Assembly: GCA_020746875.1 (NCBI GenBank)
Contig: JAGTJL010000012.1
Coordinates: 62,001 to 126,000 of the forward strand
Direction of reading: 5' to 3'
Length of the DNA: 64,000 nt
From: Rhexocercosporidium sp. MPI-PUGE-AT-0058
Taxonomy: Eukaryota; Ascomycota; Leotiomycetes; Helotiales
The position numbers and the translations under genes are program-made. Below the pieces are notes generated by a model, which saw only the letters and a list, made by a program, of their open reading frames with translations, searched no databases and was not told the origin of the DNA. How positions within the stretch are numbered: the first letter of the stretch is position 1; each line of letters opens with the position of its first letter. Shown piece after piece: positions 1 to 12,183 of the stretch.

Positions 1-307
1 GCCGATGAGCCACGACTGTGGATTTCTTCGCAATTGTGAGTAGACTATGAGCGAGTAAGACGACTTGAATATTGAAGATTGGAATCTGACATGGTATGAT
101 GTTAGAAAGACGTGCTAGATTTTAGTCAGGAATATCCAAGACGTGAGATAGAGAATGTACATATAAATGTTTGTGGACGACATAGATTTTGGATACCGAC
201 CACACGCAAGCAGTTTCTCAGGAGATAGATACACAAACCTTTTTGAAAAGCAAGACGTCCTCCTAGGATCCAGCAATAAAGCTTCGAGCTTCACGAGCAA
301 GTCCAAG
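1..307. other. Upstream flank of the alcohol oxidase relic
   Basis: There is no coding sequence that I can support here. It is the presumed promoter and 5' leader of the oxidase relic that starts at 308. Confidence 0.5.
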
Positions 308-2356
308 ATGTCTTCCACTATTCCCACCGAAGTCGACATCATCATTGCAGGCGGTATGTACCAAATCCCCTCGCCTTGACTTCACGATCTACATTCTCTT
401 AATTAAATTGCACCACAGGCGGAGCAAGCGGCTGCCTCCTCGCCTCTCGCCTCGCATCCGCTCACCCAACTCACTCAATCCTCCTCATCGAAAGCGGCAT
501 AAACAACAAAAATCATCCTCAAAAAATCAACCCCGGTCTCTTCACAACTAACCTCATCCCCGGCTCTACCACAGCACGTTTCTACACCTTTGTCCCCGGC
601 AAAGAAGTAGATGGACGAGAGTTCTCGGTTGCGGCGGGCAGTTGTCTGGGAGGTGGGAGTTCAGTAAATCTCATGTGTTATGTCAGGGCGTCGAGAAGTG
701 ATTATGATGCATTTGAGATGGAGGGATGGGGAAGTGAGGAGGTAATTGGGTGGTTGAAGAAGGTATGTTTTGTCTGTCTTGTTTGGGATGGTGTGTGTGT
801 TGTGTAGCAGTGTTTTGTGTTGGACATTCGAGTATGCTAACTAAAGCCATCTAGCACGAAACGATCCATCTCCCTAAGAATGAAATCAATGCCTTGAATC
901 ATGGCTGGGATGGAGAATTCCAGATCTCGCAAGGAGGGACGTATCATCAAGAGGAACTGATGGAGGATTTCCTCAGTGCTTCAACGGCCGCTGGATGGGA
1001 TCGAACAGCTGATCCGCAAGACTTAGATACTGGGAATGCGTTCGGAGTTTGTACCACTGCTCCATGGTCACTTTAATTGTGTTGCTAAAATGAAATAAAT
1101 AGCCATTAGCAGCATGAATCGATCCCAATACCGGTCTCCGTCAAGACGCAGCCCACGTCCTACTCCACCCCCTCAATGAAGCAGGCACAACTGGTCTTCA
1201 GATCCTAACCGAGCACGACGTCGTACTCGTCCTCTTTGATTCCTTAAAGCACGCAACTGGCGTAGAGATCCTCTCACGTCAAACCTCGTCGTTCCCACTC
1301 ACAATCAACGCAAGGAAGCTCGTTGTTCGCTCGGCTGGGGAATTTGGATCCCCAACAATCCTCCAGCGCTCAGGCGTTGGTAGTGAAGATGTGCTCAGAA
1401 AAATCGACATCAAGCCCGTGTCCGTGAATCCAGGTGTTGGAAGTAACTATCAAGACCATCCTCTACAAGCATGGCCATACATCTCCGCCGGCGGACCAGA
1501 AACATCACTCGACGGCCTCCTGAGCGGCAACCTCTCCGTCTCAGAAGCACTCTCGCAATCAAACGGCATCCTAAGCTCAAACCATATTGAAAGCATCGGG
1601 AAGATTCGGCCTAACGCAGCAGATCTCGCATCTTTCAGTCCGGAGTTACAAGAGCTATGGGCGAGAGATTTCACCGGTCTGGCTGATAAACCGGCGGCGT
1701 TGGTGTTAATGGCATCGATACATTTCGGCGATCATGCTGATACGCCGGGGCAGTATTTCACGATGGGGACGGCGCTCGCGTATCCGTATTCGAAGGGAGA
1801 GTACATGTCGCTAGTATGGAGGTGGAGGATCCGGTTTTTGACGTCGGGTTCTTTAAGGAACGGGTGGATGTTGAGATCCTGGTTAGGATGTATAAGAAGG
1901 AGCGGGAAATTGCGAGGAGGATGGAGAGGTATAGGGGGCCGTTGGGGAGCTGTTATCCTGTGTTTAGGGATGGCTCGGAGGCGAACTTTGAGGTTGCTGA
2001 TAGGGATTTAGGGAAGGTAAGGAAGGGAGAGATTGGGGATGTGAGGCATACGAGGGAGGATGATGAGGCGATTGTGGTGTGTTTGAGGAGGGTGGAAGCA
2101 ATGTGGCATTCCCTGGGGACGTGTTCTATGAAGCCTGAGGAGGCTGGGGGTATTGTTGCTGGGAATTTGAATGTGTATGGTGTGACGGGATTGAAGGTTG
2201 CTGGCATGTTTTCCGGTGCTAATTTCTGATGATGGGATGCTAACAGTGTCAGATTTGTCAATTGTGCCGAAGATGGTGGGAGCAAACACCTACTCGACTG
2301 CTTTGCTTGTTGGGGAGAAAGCTGCCGAGATTATCATCAAGGAGTTGAAGCTTTGA
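308..2356 (+). pseudogene. Alcohol (methanol) oxidase-type GMC oxidoreductase, broken by a stop and a frameshift
   Basis: The ancestor was an FAD-dependent GMC oxidoreductase of the alcohol oxidase (AOX) class, which oxidises short primary alcohols to aldehydes with release of H2O2. The Rossmann motif GGGASG is formed across intron 1 (354-418). Further AOX-class blocks are GGSSVNLMCYVRAS, a GEFGSPTILQRSGVG block, and near the C-terminus HSLGTCSMKP and VGANTYSTALLVGEKAA. Other introns are 763-854, about 1047-1102 and 2204-2252; the last has a GC donor. Two lesions are visible. TGA at 1115-1117 stands where relatives carry Trp, just before IDPNTGLRQDAAH. A one-base loss near 1801 shifts the frame inside the block leading to DPVFDVGFF. 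No alternative splice site that I could find removes either lesion. It ends in ...KELKL, which is not a clear peroxisomal SKL signal. Assembly error is possible, but two independent lesions favour decay. Confidence 0.85.
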
Positions 2357-2816
2357 AAAGCAGGAAAGAAGCGAGGAAGACTTTGCACATCACCAGAGTA
2401 AAAGAAGCAGCCTGTACCGAAAGGTCCCTTTTCTTCTGCAAAATATAGGCAGGCGCTTGAGATGTTGCATTCATCCTCGTTTGTCTTCCTAAGCAAACTC
2501 CATAAGCAACTCCATAGCTACCCGCATCTTTTGTTTCCGAATTGATTCGTACTCATACACATTCGTTTTTCCATCGGTTCTCGTAATATTCCGCGTCGTA
2601 GGATCGTGACAACGCCAAGCAAATGCAATGCTCTGTCAAACTCCATTGATTCCATCATACAAACGAATCGCTCGCCACCCCACCATAAACTCAGCATTCG
2701 GACAATCAGCTATGTAATACTATCTCGCGTTCATGAAAACCCCACCTGAAATCAGCACTCTTACAAGCAAACTTAAACTCAACAAAATCTCTCACAGCCA
2801 CAAAGCACACACTAGA

Positions 2817-5033
2817 TCAAAGATAGCCGGGTGCATCCTCTGATTGAGGGCACACTTTAACAGATGCTCGTGGGTCGATCTTGGCTTCCAAAAACTTCCC
2901 CGTGGCCTTCTCGAGAAACATATCTATCCACAAATGAAGATCGTTAATAGAACCTTTCGCAATTCCTAGAGCTTCCCAACCTGAAATGCCATGTTGTTGA
3001 GGTTTCCATACTGCAGGGCCAATGGTTCGGCCAAAGACGGGATTCTCCCTGGTATAGTAGCATGTCATGTCGTGCTGTAAGAGAACTAGAGTGAGACGAA
3101 CGATGTGCCACTTGATGTTCTCGATGGGACGAAGGATATCGTGTCGTTGTGGGTATCTCTTGAGGACCGTACAAGCTACCGTATATACTTCCCAGAGCCA
3201 TTGGTGTAGATCCGTTTCCTGGCTATTTCGAAGGATGGTGATGAGGTATATTAGCTTCAACTGATGTCCGTTATCCCAATTCAAGCTTTTGAGGTGATAT
3301 ACAGCAACATCAAGCAAGTTAGCAGGCGCCAATCTTCCGACACCCACAACTGGAAAGTTTGTGACCTGCAGTACGAAGTGGTTAGCAAAACCCCCCCCGA
3401 TATCATTTATATAAGAAGGGACCGACATCATAGAAGAAGTTGTCTAGGAGCACTTTCAAATCCTCCTGGATAAGGTGAGCCTTGACTTCCTCGCCGGTAG
3501 GGTACTTGAAGACCTCGAAGGGAAAGTTGAAAGAGGGGTTTATAGGAGATCCGATGGTCGGGGAAAGGATAGATCCATGAGGCATTGATGCTATACCAGC
3601 TAGTAAGCGATCGGGGTTGAAACGAGGATCCTGATCGAAGTCATCAAGGCTCAGGCCAAGGTACTGGCCAGTGGCGGCGTCCATACTTTGGATCGGTGGT
3701 GGATTATCTTGAACGCAGAGACTATCGATGCTAGGTCTATTTCTGCGACTTATTGGAACACTATTTTGCTGACCCTTGCAGTGTGTCTGTTGGCTGAAAG
3801 TATCACTTCCTCGGAGTTTGTCCTGATGGCTTCGGAGGATCAAGTCGTTCGGGATGCTAGGTAGAGGAACTGTCTTGGCTGGAAGCATGCTCCCCCGTTC
3901 ATTCTGCTCAGCATCCTTCTCTGCAAAGTTAACGCGTTGACGCTTTGTAACTCTTTCGTTCACTGCCTTCTTTTCAACTGTGGAGTTGGGCTTTGCTTGT
4001 GATTTTATGACGCCGCTTTGAGGACCGTGCTGTCTTCGGTGCGCGGAGAAGCCAGTGGGAAATTCATGTCGCCCTGCTGGTGAATCGAGGAAATTCCGGT
4101 TACTCTGGCTACGGAGTTCTGGATCGATGAGCGAATCTTTTGACATTGGCATGGATGGCGACATTGGCATGGATGGCGGGCAGGAGGTAGCTTCGTCGAC
4201 TCGAGGAGGGTTGTGGAGGTTGAAACTGTTAACCCGACTAGCTCTGACCTGCTCCGGGAAATTATCCACGCTATCTGACACAATATTCTTCTCTGTGAAC
4301 ACATCCTCCAATCCTGTAAGCTGTGCAGGGTGTTGGAGATTCCCGGGGATCAGTCGTGGTTCCAAAGTTTCGAGCAAGTTGGAGGCCATTCTATTTGCTT
4401 CATTGTCGATTTCCTGTCAAATATCTTGGAGTTAGTGGTTGCAATTTGCCAAATAAGCGTATAGAAAATCAATATGACCAAAGCAATCACCGAAGGAGAT
4501 CCTGAAACAGCGTTGAAAAATAAAGAAATATGTTGGAGAAGACCAACCATGAACGTATATTGTCTTTCGATTAGGGAATCATCCCCTGTTGAGCCAGAAT
4601 CAACCATATCCTGGAAGAATTGGTCGTAATTCTGGTCAATACTATGCTGAATCTGCAAATCCTCTGGAGAAACCGACATGCCGAAGCCTTGATTGTGGTC
4701 GATGAAAGAGCCACAAGGGGCATATTGATAATCCTCGATTTGTCTGTTATCAATTTCTTGTCCTACAAGTAGTTGTTGGTCGAGAGGAATTGAGGCAGGA
4801 GCGTGTAAATCGGGGGCTAAGCGGTCTTGTTCATCCTGTTCTCCTTGTTGAATGGCTTGTACATCTTCGCCGTCCAAAGTCAGGAACTCGGAGAACATAT
4901 CTAAACCTTTAGAGGCCGTTGTACCTGGGTAGGTGTTAGAGGATCTGCCATGGGTCAGGCACAAGTTCAACAACTTACCTGCCAAATGAGGATCTTTGGC
5001 TGCTACCTCGTCGTTCTGGGACGTCCTAGCCAT
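2817..5033 (-). CDS. Conserved hypothetical protein, 655 aa
   Basis: I do not recognise this protein. Four exons close in phase: 5033-4979, 4924-4548, 4413-3427 and 3365-2817. The introns are 54, 134 and 61 nt, and the last contains a good TGCTAAC branch site. The first 430 or so residues are polar and low-complexity, with Gln/Asp-rich stretches, an 18-bp duplication encoding PSMPMS twice, and a basic patch KRQRVNF that could be a nuclear signal. The C-terminal 200 residues look folded and helical (around VYHLKSLNWDNGHQLKLIYLI). A disordered N-terminal half with one conserved C-terminal helical domain resembles fungal nuclear regulatory proteins, but there is no zinc cluster, bZIP or homeodomain. 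No function is assigned. The gene is tail-to-tail with the oxidase relic. Confidence 0.75.
4142..4177. repeat. 18-bp tandem duplication (2 copies) inside the 655-aa gene
   Basis: Two perfect 18-bp units lie head to tail. They encode the hexapeptide PSMPMS twice in the disordered part of the protein, so copy number could vary without shifting the frame. Confidence 0.9.
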
Positions 5034-5264
5034 TCCTGCAGTTGAAGCTGAAGTTCAAATGTACAATGGTACTGGCAAAGAGGAATAGAGATTCCCAGGG
5101 ACAGGCTTGTCGCCGACGGCTTGATCAAAGATCAAAGAGGCTCGAGACAACAACGGACTAGGACAGTTAGAGAGTGCTGTTTTGCACGCCAACGCGGCTC
5201 TCCCTGGCTGGAGTTGTGAGTGAAGAATGGAACTCGTCCCGAAGATTATCACGAACAGTTTTGA

Positions 5265-5289
5265 CCTCACCTCGCCTCGCCTCGCCTCA
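5265..5289. repeat. CCTCR pentanucleotide repeat, 5 units
   Basis: Five consecutive pentamers, CCTCA once, CCTCG three times, then CCTCA. They lie about 230 bp upstream of the start codon of the minus-strand 655-aa gene. It is probably a simple promoter repeat. Confidence 0.85.
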
Positions 5290-7869
5290 GCCGACGGCCG
5301 CACTCTGTCCCTTCCCAACGTCAACAGAACTTTTATCTATCATCACCTGACACGATTGTGCAAAGAAGAATCCCCTTTGGGCTCTTCTGGCCCCATTCAA
5401 TGATCCTGAGTCCTACATTTGTCCACTTTTGGAGGAAATACTCTGTCCCTAATCTCGGTTCAGAAAGAGAAAGCCTCTACTTTGTCCGCTAGAGCAAGTC
5501 ATTGAGAGTCAATGTGACTTGACCTTTGATCTCGAGATTATCAAGGTCGTTCGAGGTGAGTACAGAGTAGGCACTAAAGGAAGTCGGCCAGATGCCTCTA
5601 TTGACAGCCGCACGGAGATAACAAGGCATGGCCCACTTTCTGTTCTGGGAAAAGGACTATAACCTGGCTGATATTCGTTCCTCATTGGCATCATCTCATT
5701 GACGTCGTTGTTAAAAACAAACAGAGAGCTACCTGCCCTAGGATAGAGGGAGCCTTTCGTGGGTGCTGTGGTATAGAGTCCAGAATCGGACTATCTTTGA
5801 TGCTGGAAATCTATTGGGGCCAGAAATTTTCCTAAGCGAGTGTCCAGTTCTTGCATGAGTGCCCGCCGAGTAGATTCTGCAGCCTCAATCATTATCGATG
5901 GAAGAAATCAAGCGTTTGAGACCTCTTTCACATAGGGGCTCAACACCCGGAAGAATTTGGTTATTGATCCAAAAATTGTCCTCAAAAAGGCACGATTTAT
6001 GTACACCGTGACGAAACAACTGATACTTTGGCGTATCCGGTTTGCCTCTGGAATTACTCGAGTATTTCAGCCAGCCATTTTCTGTCTTTCCATTGTCAGC
6101 CATGTTCTCAAAAGCAAAAGGAACCATCAACGTGAAAGGGGGTAAGTAAATGGTGTTTACATTGATGTTGGATTTCAGGGAAGAAATCCTTAGTTTTAAA
6201 AAAAAAACATGTGTATCCGTGTTCCGGAACTCCAGTTTAGCCTATTGAGAATTTGAAATCCAGAGGCGGTTTGCGACATCACTGGCAGCCTTCCACAACA
6301 TGAGATAAAAGTGACCATTACTCTCTGGTTTTCTTCAATAGCCGTTGCACTTTGGAAAGCTGGGGCGCCATTTGCGGTATGTTCTTCTAGCGAAGGACAG
6401 TCGGTGAAGTGTTAGGTACTGCTCCTCATTCCACGTGATGATATTCGAAGGGTCTTTCACGAAGACTGTATATGTATACATCCTGAAGCGTCCTAGTTAA
6501 GTCTCAGACCGCCGGTCCGATATCTCAGTTGAGGTGGGAAATTGGTAATTGTCGACGCGGAAATAGCTTCCACGGTTCTGGGTGACAGTGCGTCTTGTGG
6601 TATAAGTGACCCAACTACTAAGGCATATAAATCTCCACACAGGGAGAAGGAAGATGGACAGATGACTGGCAGCCAAAGTCTTTGTGTTCTGGGGGTCCTT
6701 GTTCCATCAAGGATGGAGCTTGTCTATTAAGACAAAGGCGGTTTGTTGGTCTTCCTTTGGCCAGGCAGCTGTCCAGTTTTGTTTCTGGAGGAACAGATAG
6801 CTCTATTCCGACCGATCATAGCTCATCGCTCACTCATAGAATATAGAGCATGAGCTGATTTTTGGATAGTTTATCGTCACCCGTTAATGTTGAAGCAATT
6901 ATCCTTCAATCAAGACCGGATGTGTCGTATGGAGCAGGAAGTCAGCTTGACGCAGGACATCATCTAACATTGTATAGCAGAAGAGTAGAGGGATGTCCAT
7001 ACAGGTGTCTTGGCTGTTGGTATTCAGAGCGACTTTCACAAGAGCTGGAGGGAAAGAGAGGAACTCGGGAAGGAGAAGAATGAATCAGAGTAGTGAAGCC
7101 CGTCTAGCGCCAAAAGTACTAGCTCGAAGTGTCACCACGACATCTCTTATAGAATAACTCACAACTAAGCTGCACATACTCAATTAAATACCATTCATTC
7201 TTTTAAAAGAACTTCGATATACTTCTTGAACTTTTCTGCTATTGTTTCTCGAATTGCGATGTCCCAAAAGGGGCAAGTGGCAGGGGCCGACGCCTCAGCG
7301 GCGAAGGCTCTCAGCTTCAACCTTCTTCCACCCTCTGCATCATCACAACACCACAAATACAACAGACTCCAACACTCCACACTTCTAGATCTTCAATACC
7401 ATGCTTTCTGGTGCTATTTATATGGTAAGTGCAAGGGTATAGTGTGCGGGGTAAGCATGAGTTCACATTTCCTCTCAATGTGCGCAAACACCCACCCCTC
7501 AATTCCCCTCTCCTTCCCTCTCTTCTTCCCCTAGCATTCAACAAGCAGAGCGTTCAACAGGCACTTCTCAATACTAATCACCAATACTGCAAGATATACT
7601 TTTCTTCATCTTTGGCGCCTTCCATCGAGGGTTTAGGTACACTTCCACTCGATCTTGACCCAGCAGCTGCGACCGACCGACTCCGATCTTCATGGCTTCC
7701 AAGCTTCACAACACGGACATACCACCAATACCCTGCATACAATTGCTACTACACTGGGCTATGCGATAGCTTGGTATGTTTTTTCCAGCTGCAAAGGGGC
7801 ATAATAAAGCTGCTATGTTCTGCTACCAAAGGAGGAGCTCCAACGTCCCAATGCCTCGACAAGCTACAG

Positions 7870-8310
7870 CTTTGAACCGCCCAAAACGAGACCGCTTACA
7901 AGATCCACGACAACTTCAGCAAAAACATCATACACCGAGAAAGCCTCTGGTACCTTCTCCGCGGAAATATACCATGGATTCATTGAAGCGTAGCTGGTTT
8001 ATTGGCCGCAAAGATACAAGATCTAAGAGCTGACTATCAGATGCCAAAGCTCCCAACATTATATCGAATCTTCCCAGGATATCTGAACACCACAAGAGAA
8101 CAAGCTGCACTGTTCAATCACCCTGGCAGAGGTCTTGCAATGGTGGGCTTAGAAGTGGCTCAGCGACTACATACATTCTGCCCTCCACACCACTAGGAAA
8201 TTAGAGAGCCCAAGATATATACGATAGCCATACACGTCAACATCGAGGATCTCAGACAGGAATATCATACATTCCTTTTGCTTGGACCATGGTAAGTATA
8301 ACGTAAGCAC
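7870..8310 (+). pseudogene. Possible decayed coding segment, unknown family
   Basis: One plus-strand frame stays protein-like for about 145 codons (for example LYRIFPGYLNTTREQAALF and NIEDLRQEYHTFLLLGPW). It is interrupted only by TGA near 7986 and TAG at 8194-8196. The segment ends at a good donor-like GGTAAGT near 8293. I recognise no family. It could be a chance open frame, a set of exons, or the remains of a gene. Confidence 0.25.
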
Positions 8311-9487
8311 GCGAGCCTTGCAACAGCCAGACGAAACTGTAACGTTGCTGACATTATTGCTGCAGAAGCATATGATCACCAGAGACATTACACTTTCCTG
8401 AAGCGGTAATTTCAACAATGAGGGTACGAAATTCTAAGGACCAAAAGCCCGAGCCAAGCAAGAGAATACCATGCAATGGTGTGCTACAGCATGCCATAAG
8501 GCCAGTGCCAAGAAAGGAAATAATCAAGCAGAAAGTGCTGCTCGATATTTACCAAGCAGGATATGTTTGATATCTAACTCTCTGCCAGTGTATATGGAAC
8601 CCAGAGATCCAACGTTCCAACGCACTTGCGTTTGTGGTCATTCCCTCTCCGTTAATTTGAGTACGGTATACAGTCAAATTTCTCTTTCCACAGTAACATT
8701 TTTCGTTTCTTCGGCGTTGTTCTTGACAATTATTCTCCTTGTTTATCTCGCAGATTTGATCGCAACAAGGTTACTTGCGATCTCAAACGTGGCGCGCAAG
8801 GTTCGCTAGGTTCAAGATCAAATCCTGGAGATTATCTTTCAGGTATCTCTGCCACCGAGAAGCTCTTCCCTAGTTCAGGTCGAAGAGGCATGCAAAGAAG
8901 CAGTGCAGAGAGGCATAACACAAACTCAGACGCGACAAGTATTCTCTCAATACCCCCACTACTCTTGCTAGAGGAATGAAGCTGTCCCCATGCGGCAGGC
9001 AGTTGAAAGTCGGGGTTCACTTGCCCCGTAAACATGGAAATGCTCAGCCTATAAATCCGAGGCACGGATATGATCTTGTCTTTAAATAGGTAAACAGGGA
9101 GAAAGCCTGGTAAGTAAACAAAGTACTACTTCTGTATGCAAACAATGGAAAGCAAGAAAGAGAAGTACGGGCAAACAGTAAGTGTCTTTTCCATTCTACT
9201 TTTCTAGTGGACGATTGTTGAAAAAAGGTATGTATGCAGCTGCCACATAAGATCCAGATGGCTCCCTACCTCTGGCATCTGTTGTCTCCCCTGCTATATT
9301 CGGTTGTGCGCCAGCGACTCAATCAGTATGATGATTTGTGGAGGATGAAAGAACTAAATCATAAATGTCTGGGTTTCTGGTGAGTTGTTTCTAAAATTCG
9401 ACGTCACCATTTGGCGAGGAGAAAATACTTTCGTCACTACACCAGACCTTCGGCTGCTGGAAAAACAACAACAACAACACGCTTGCA

Positions 9488-10289
9488 ATGACGACCATTC
9501 CACACCTCTTCTCTGCAACACCACAGTTTCTCGCCACATCACCAACAGCACAATACAGAGACTCAAAAATACAACTAGAAACCACTCTAACAGGCACGAT
9601 GAACAGAACCAACTCCCAATTCGGGTTTGCAATGGGCCTGGACCTCTCCGCGGATGTCCTGAAGGTCATCGCGTACCACGAAGGGTATGGACAGAGGGTA
9701 AGTTACTCCGCTGGCCTCACTTGCCCCTATTCCTGCATTAACTCCCTTCTTCTAGATCGGTGGTCTATACGCGGCGGCAGCAGGAGACGAAGGTAATCTC
9801 AAAATCCTTCTGGACGACATGGCAGCGGAGCTGCAGTACAACCTCACCAACCCCGACCTGGAGCTGTCCATCCTCCAGCGCGCGGTCACCCAACTCCTCC
9901 TCGTCCAAGTTGGGGACGTAAAACTCCACAACACCGTTGCAGTCGTCGACGACCTTGTCAGATCCCTCCGCATCATTCTCGCCCATCCAATGAGTGGCGG
10001 AGATAGGAAAGTCGTTTCGTTCATCCAGGGACAGGTTGATAGCGAGAAGGCGAGACTTGACCATTTTGTCAGAGAAAGAAAACTGAGCATTCTAGGGGGA
10101 CTGAAGAATCTGGGTGGAGAGATGCCTGTCGTGGGTGGAGGAGGAGGTGGTGGTGGTGCAGGTTCGAGTGGCCAAGCGGGCGCAGGTGGTCAGGGAGAGA
10201 AGAACAGGGGTTTCTGGAAGGGGGTTGGTCGGCGGATTAAAAAATCTTTAAGTAGTGGCAGTGGTGGCAGCGGTGCGGAAATGAAGTAG
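9488..10289 (+). CDS. Small hypothetical protein with Gly-rich and basic C-terminus
   Basis: I do not recognise this protein. Two exons close in phase around an intron at 9698-9755 (donor GTAAGT, acceptor CTAG). The frame is open from ATG 9488 (247 aa) and has a second ATG at 9599 (210 aa). I cannot decide between them, although GFAMGLDLSADVLK directly after the second one looks like the start of the ordered part. The middle is helical and charged (ELSILQRAVTQLLLVQVGDVKLHNTVAVVDDLVRSLR in part). After that comes a run of eight glycines, then a basic tail of the type GVGRRIKKSL. There is no signal peptide or membrane segment. Function unknown. Confidence 0.6.
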
Positions 10290-10695
10290 GGTGGATCCAG
10301 TTTGTTCGAAGTCGATTTTGGGATGGCGGAGTCAGAACACACGGCGTTACAGACGATACCCAGGGTACAGCCCAGAGACATTCGAGGGGTCACAGTGCGA
10401 AGTCGTTTATTTGGGTGGGATCATATTTTGCCAACTTTTGCAGTCGTGATCCTGATTCGGGGATCTGGATCTAAAAGCCCTTCGAATTAGAGTTGAGAAG
10501 TCTTCAGCACTTTTGAGGACTTACAATTTTAGAAGAGGACTTGTTAAGTGGCCAGTAATCAAGTTCCGATTGTTCAGCTAGTTTTTCCTTTGTTTTCTTA
10601 TGTCATTTCGTCGTTAATTCTTAGGCGTGGACCAGCCCGTCCTCCTTCTCCTTCTCCTATTCCAGCTCCAGAGTCCACTCCCATCTTCAGCTAGT
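10290..10695. other. Convergent intergenic spacer
   Basis: This lies between the 3' ends of the small hypothetical gene and the dehydrogenase-like gene. I see nothing beyond presumed 3' untranslated sequence. Confidence 0.5.
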
Positions 10696-12183
10696 TTACA
10701 GCCCAGATAGATCAACAGAATGTTTCTTCCAGGCCTCCTGCCCAGCAGAATCCCTCGACTTCTTCCCCGACACTGCCCGCCTTCTCTTCGCAATTAATCC
10801 CTCCCCACTCTTCATCCCCAACTTGCCCTTAGCCACAAATTCCCTGTCCAACCACTCCACATACTCCTCCCCTCTCGCACCCCAAAATCCATCCCCCTCT
10901 CTCAAGTTCGGCAATCTACTCCTCTCGCCCTTCACCACCGTATCCAAGCCAACCTCGTCCATCATCTCACACACGCCCCTCTCCGCCCCAAAGAAATCTC
11001 TAAACAGCCCATCCACGTCCTCCGGATCCGCCACACCCTCACTCAGAACCTTCAAAGCCTCTTTCCTCATAGCTCCCCAAATTCGTGGGAAAATCATCCC
11101 CTTGTTCCCCTCCCCCGGAACAACAATAGGTCGCAACCCCAGCTCCTGCATCTCCTCCACCAGGAAAGGAATGATAGCCGGAGCGGTATACCCACAACTC
11201 ATCAACTCGACAGATTTATTCCGCGGCGGGATATAATACAAGGTATTCAGGACCCTCTCCTTATGAAACACCTCACTCACCAACTCCTGGCTCCTGAACC
11301 CGACGCTGTTCGTAGCGATCAAGACGTCTTTCGCTACAAGCCGATCCACACGTCCTAGTAAACTGATCTTGAGTTCAAGATCTTCAGGCACGGCTTCGAT
11401 TACCATCCAGGCGTTCTGTACCGCGTCTTCTAGTTTTGAAGAGAAGGAGACGTGGCCTGGGTGTGTACCGTGCTCGGCACAATAGGTTGCGAGAGAGTCA
11501 GCTATGTAGGAACGGCTGGATTTCAGGGCCGAGGGGGATGTGTCGTAGAGGGTTACGGGGCGGGAGCGGGATGCCCAGAGGACGGCGAGGCGGCGACCTA
11601 GGACTCCGGAGCCGAGGATACAAATGGGGCGGTCTTCGAGAGTGGTAGGCGGTATCCATGAGGAAATTGAGGTCGTGGACTCATGGGCGGAGGCTTGTGG
11701 TGAGGAAGCGGGGGGTGTGGTTGTGAAGGAGCGGGTTATTTGCTGCTTGTTGAGGTAGTATTCTGGTTGGTTGTTTTGGTTGTGGTTGTGGAAGAGCCGG
11801 ATTTGTTGCTGGTTGCTGTGGTGCTGAGGCTGTTGGTAAAGGCGTGAGCTTGGAATTGGTGTTGAGAGGCGGAGGTTTGAGATGTGGGTGAAAGCGGCTG
11901 CTGGGTGTATGAGACGGTTAGGTCTTGCTCTTCTTCTTGGTATGGGCTTGGAGACGGATTGCGGAGATGGTATGGAAGATGTGGAGGTGGAGGTGGAAGT
12001 AGAGTTAGATGTGGAAGTAGAGTTAGATGTGGAAGTAGAGAGGGCTTTGAAAGAAGCGGAGAAGATGAGGGGTGGAAGATAGGCTGTCTGAGGGGCGGAG
12101 AGATGGTGTTCTACCCCTGTGAGAGCGCTTGGTAGCCATGGTGGCCAGACCTGAGAGACAGTTCTGAGTCTTGATGCTGACAT
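10696..12183 (-). CDS. 3-hydroxyacyl-CoA dehydrogenase-family protein
   Basis: This is a single-exon, 495-aa protein of the 3-hydroxyacyl-CoA dehydrogenase fold. The Rossmann glycine motif GSGVLG is at residues 191-196, followed by a two-domain layout: a beta-alpha NAD domain (about 185-365) and a helical C-terminal domain (about 370-470). Enzymes of the family oxidise 3-hydroxyacyl or related hydroxy acids with NAD+. The first 180 residues are unusual: a Ser/Thr/Asn repeat (residues 49-70), Arg- and Gln-rich patches and no acidic residues until about 25, which suggests a mitochondrial targeting region. Where family members have the catalytic His of the HxxNP motif, this protein reads TLYYIPPRN, so that His seems absent. 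It may be a non-canonical enzyme or a non-catalytic relative. The fold is secure; substrate and activity are not. Confidence 0.85.
   Translation of the reverse strand: MSASRLRTVSQVWPPWLPSALTGVEHHLSAPQTAYLPPLIFSASFKALSTSTSNSTSTSNSTSTSTSTSSIPSPQSVSKPIPRRRARPNRLIHPAAAFTHISNLRLSTPIPSSRLYQQPQHHSNQQQIRLFHNHNQNNQPEYYLNKQQITRSFTTTPPASSPQASAHESTTSISSWIPPTTLEDRPICILGSGVLGRRLAVLWASRSRPVTLYDTSPSALKSSRSYIADSLATYCAEHGTHPGHVSFSSKLEDAVQNAWMVIEAVPEDLELKISLLGRVDRLVAKDVLIATNSVGFRSQELVSEVFHKERVLNTLYYIPPRNKSVELMSCGYTAPAIIPFLVEEMQELGLRPIVVPGEGNKGMIFPRIWGAMRKEALKVLSEGVADPEDVDGLFRDFFGAERGVCEMMDEVGLDTVVKGERSRLPNLREGDGFWGARGEEYVEWLDREFVAKGKLGMKSGEGLIAKRRRAVSGKKSRDSAGQEAWKKHSVDLSGL
11979..12042. repeat. 18-bp imperfect tandem repeat coding Ser/Thr/Asn
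   Basis: Imperfect 18-bp units such as GATGTGGAAGTAGAGTTA (plus strand) occur two to three times. They encode the STSTSN-type repeat in the N-terminal extension of the dehydrogenase-like protein. Confidence 0.85.

Larger units (their letters stand above)
5034..9487. other. Gene-poor 4.4-kb region
   Basis: No gene model closes here. Open frames are short, overlap on both strands, and lack recognisable domains or splice-consistent extensions. The left end should contain the promoter of the minus-strand 655-aa gene and the right end that of the small gene at 9488/9599. A possible coding relic at about 7870-8310 is listed separately. Confidence 0.55.
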
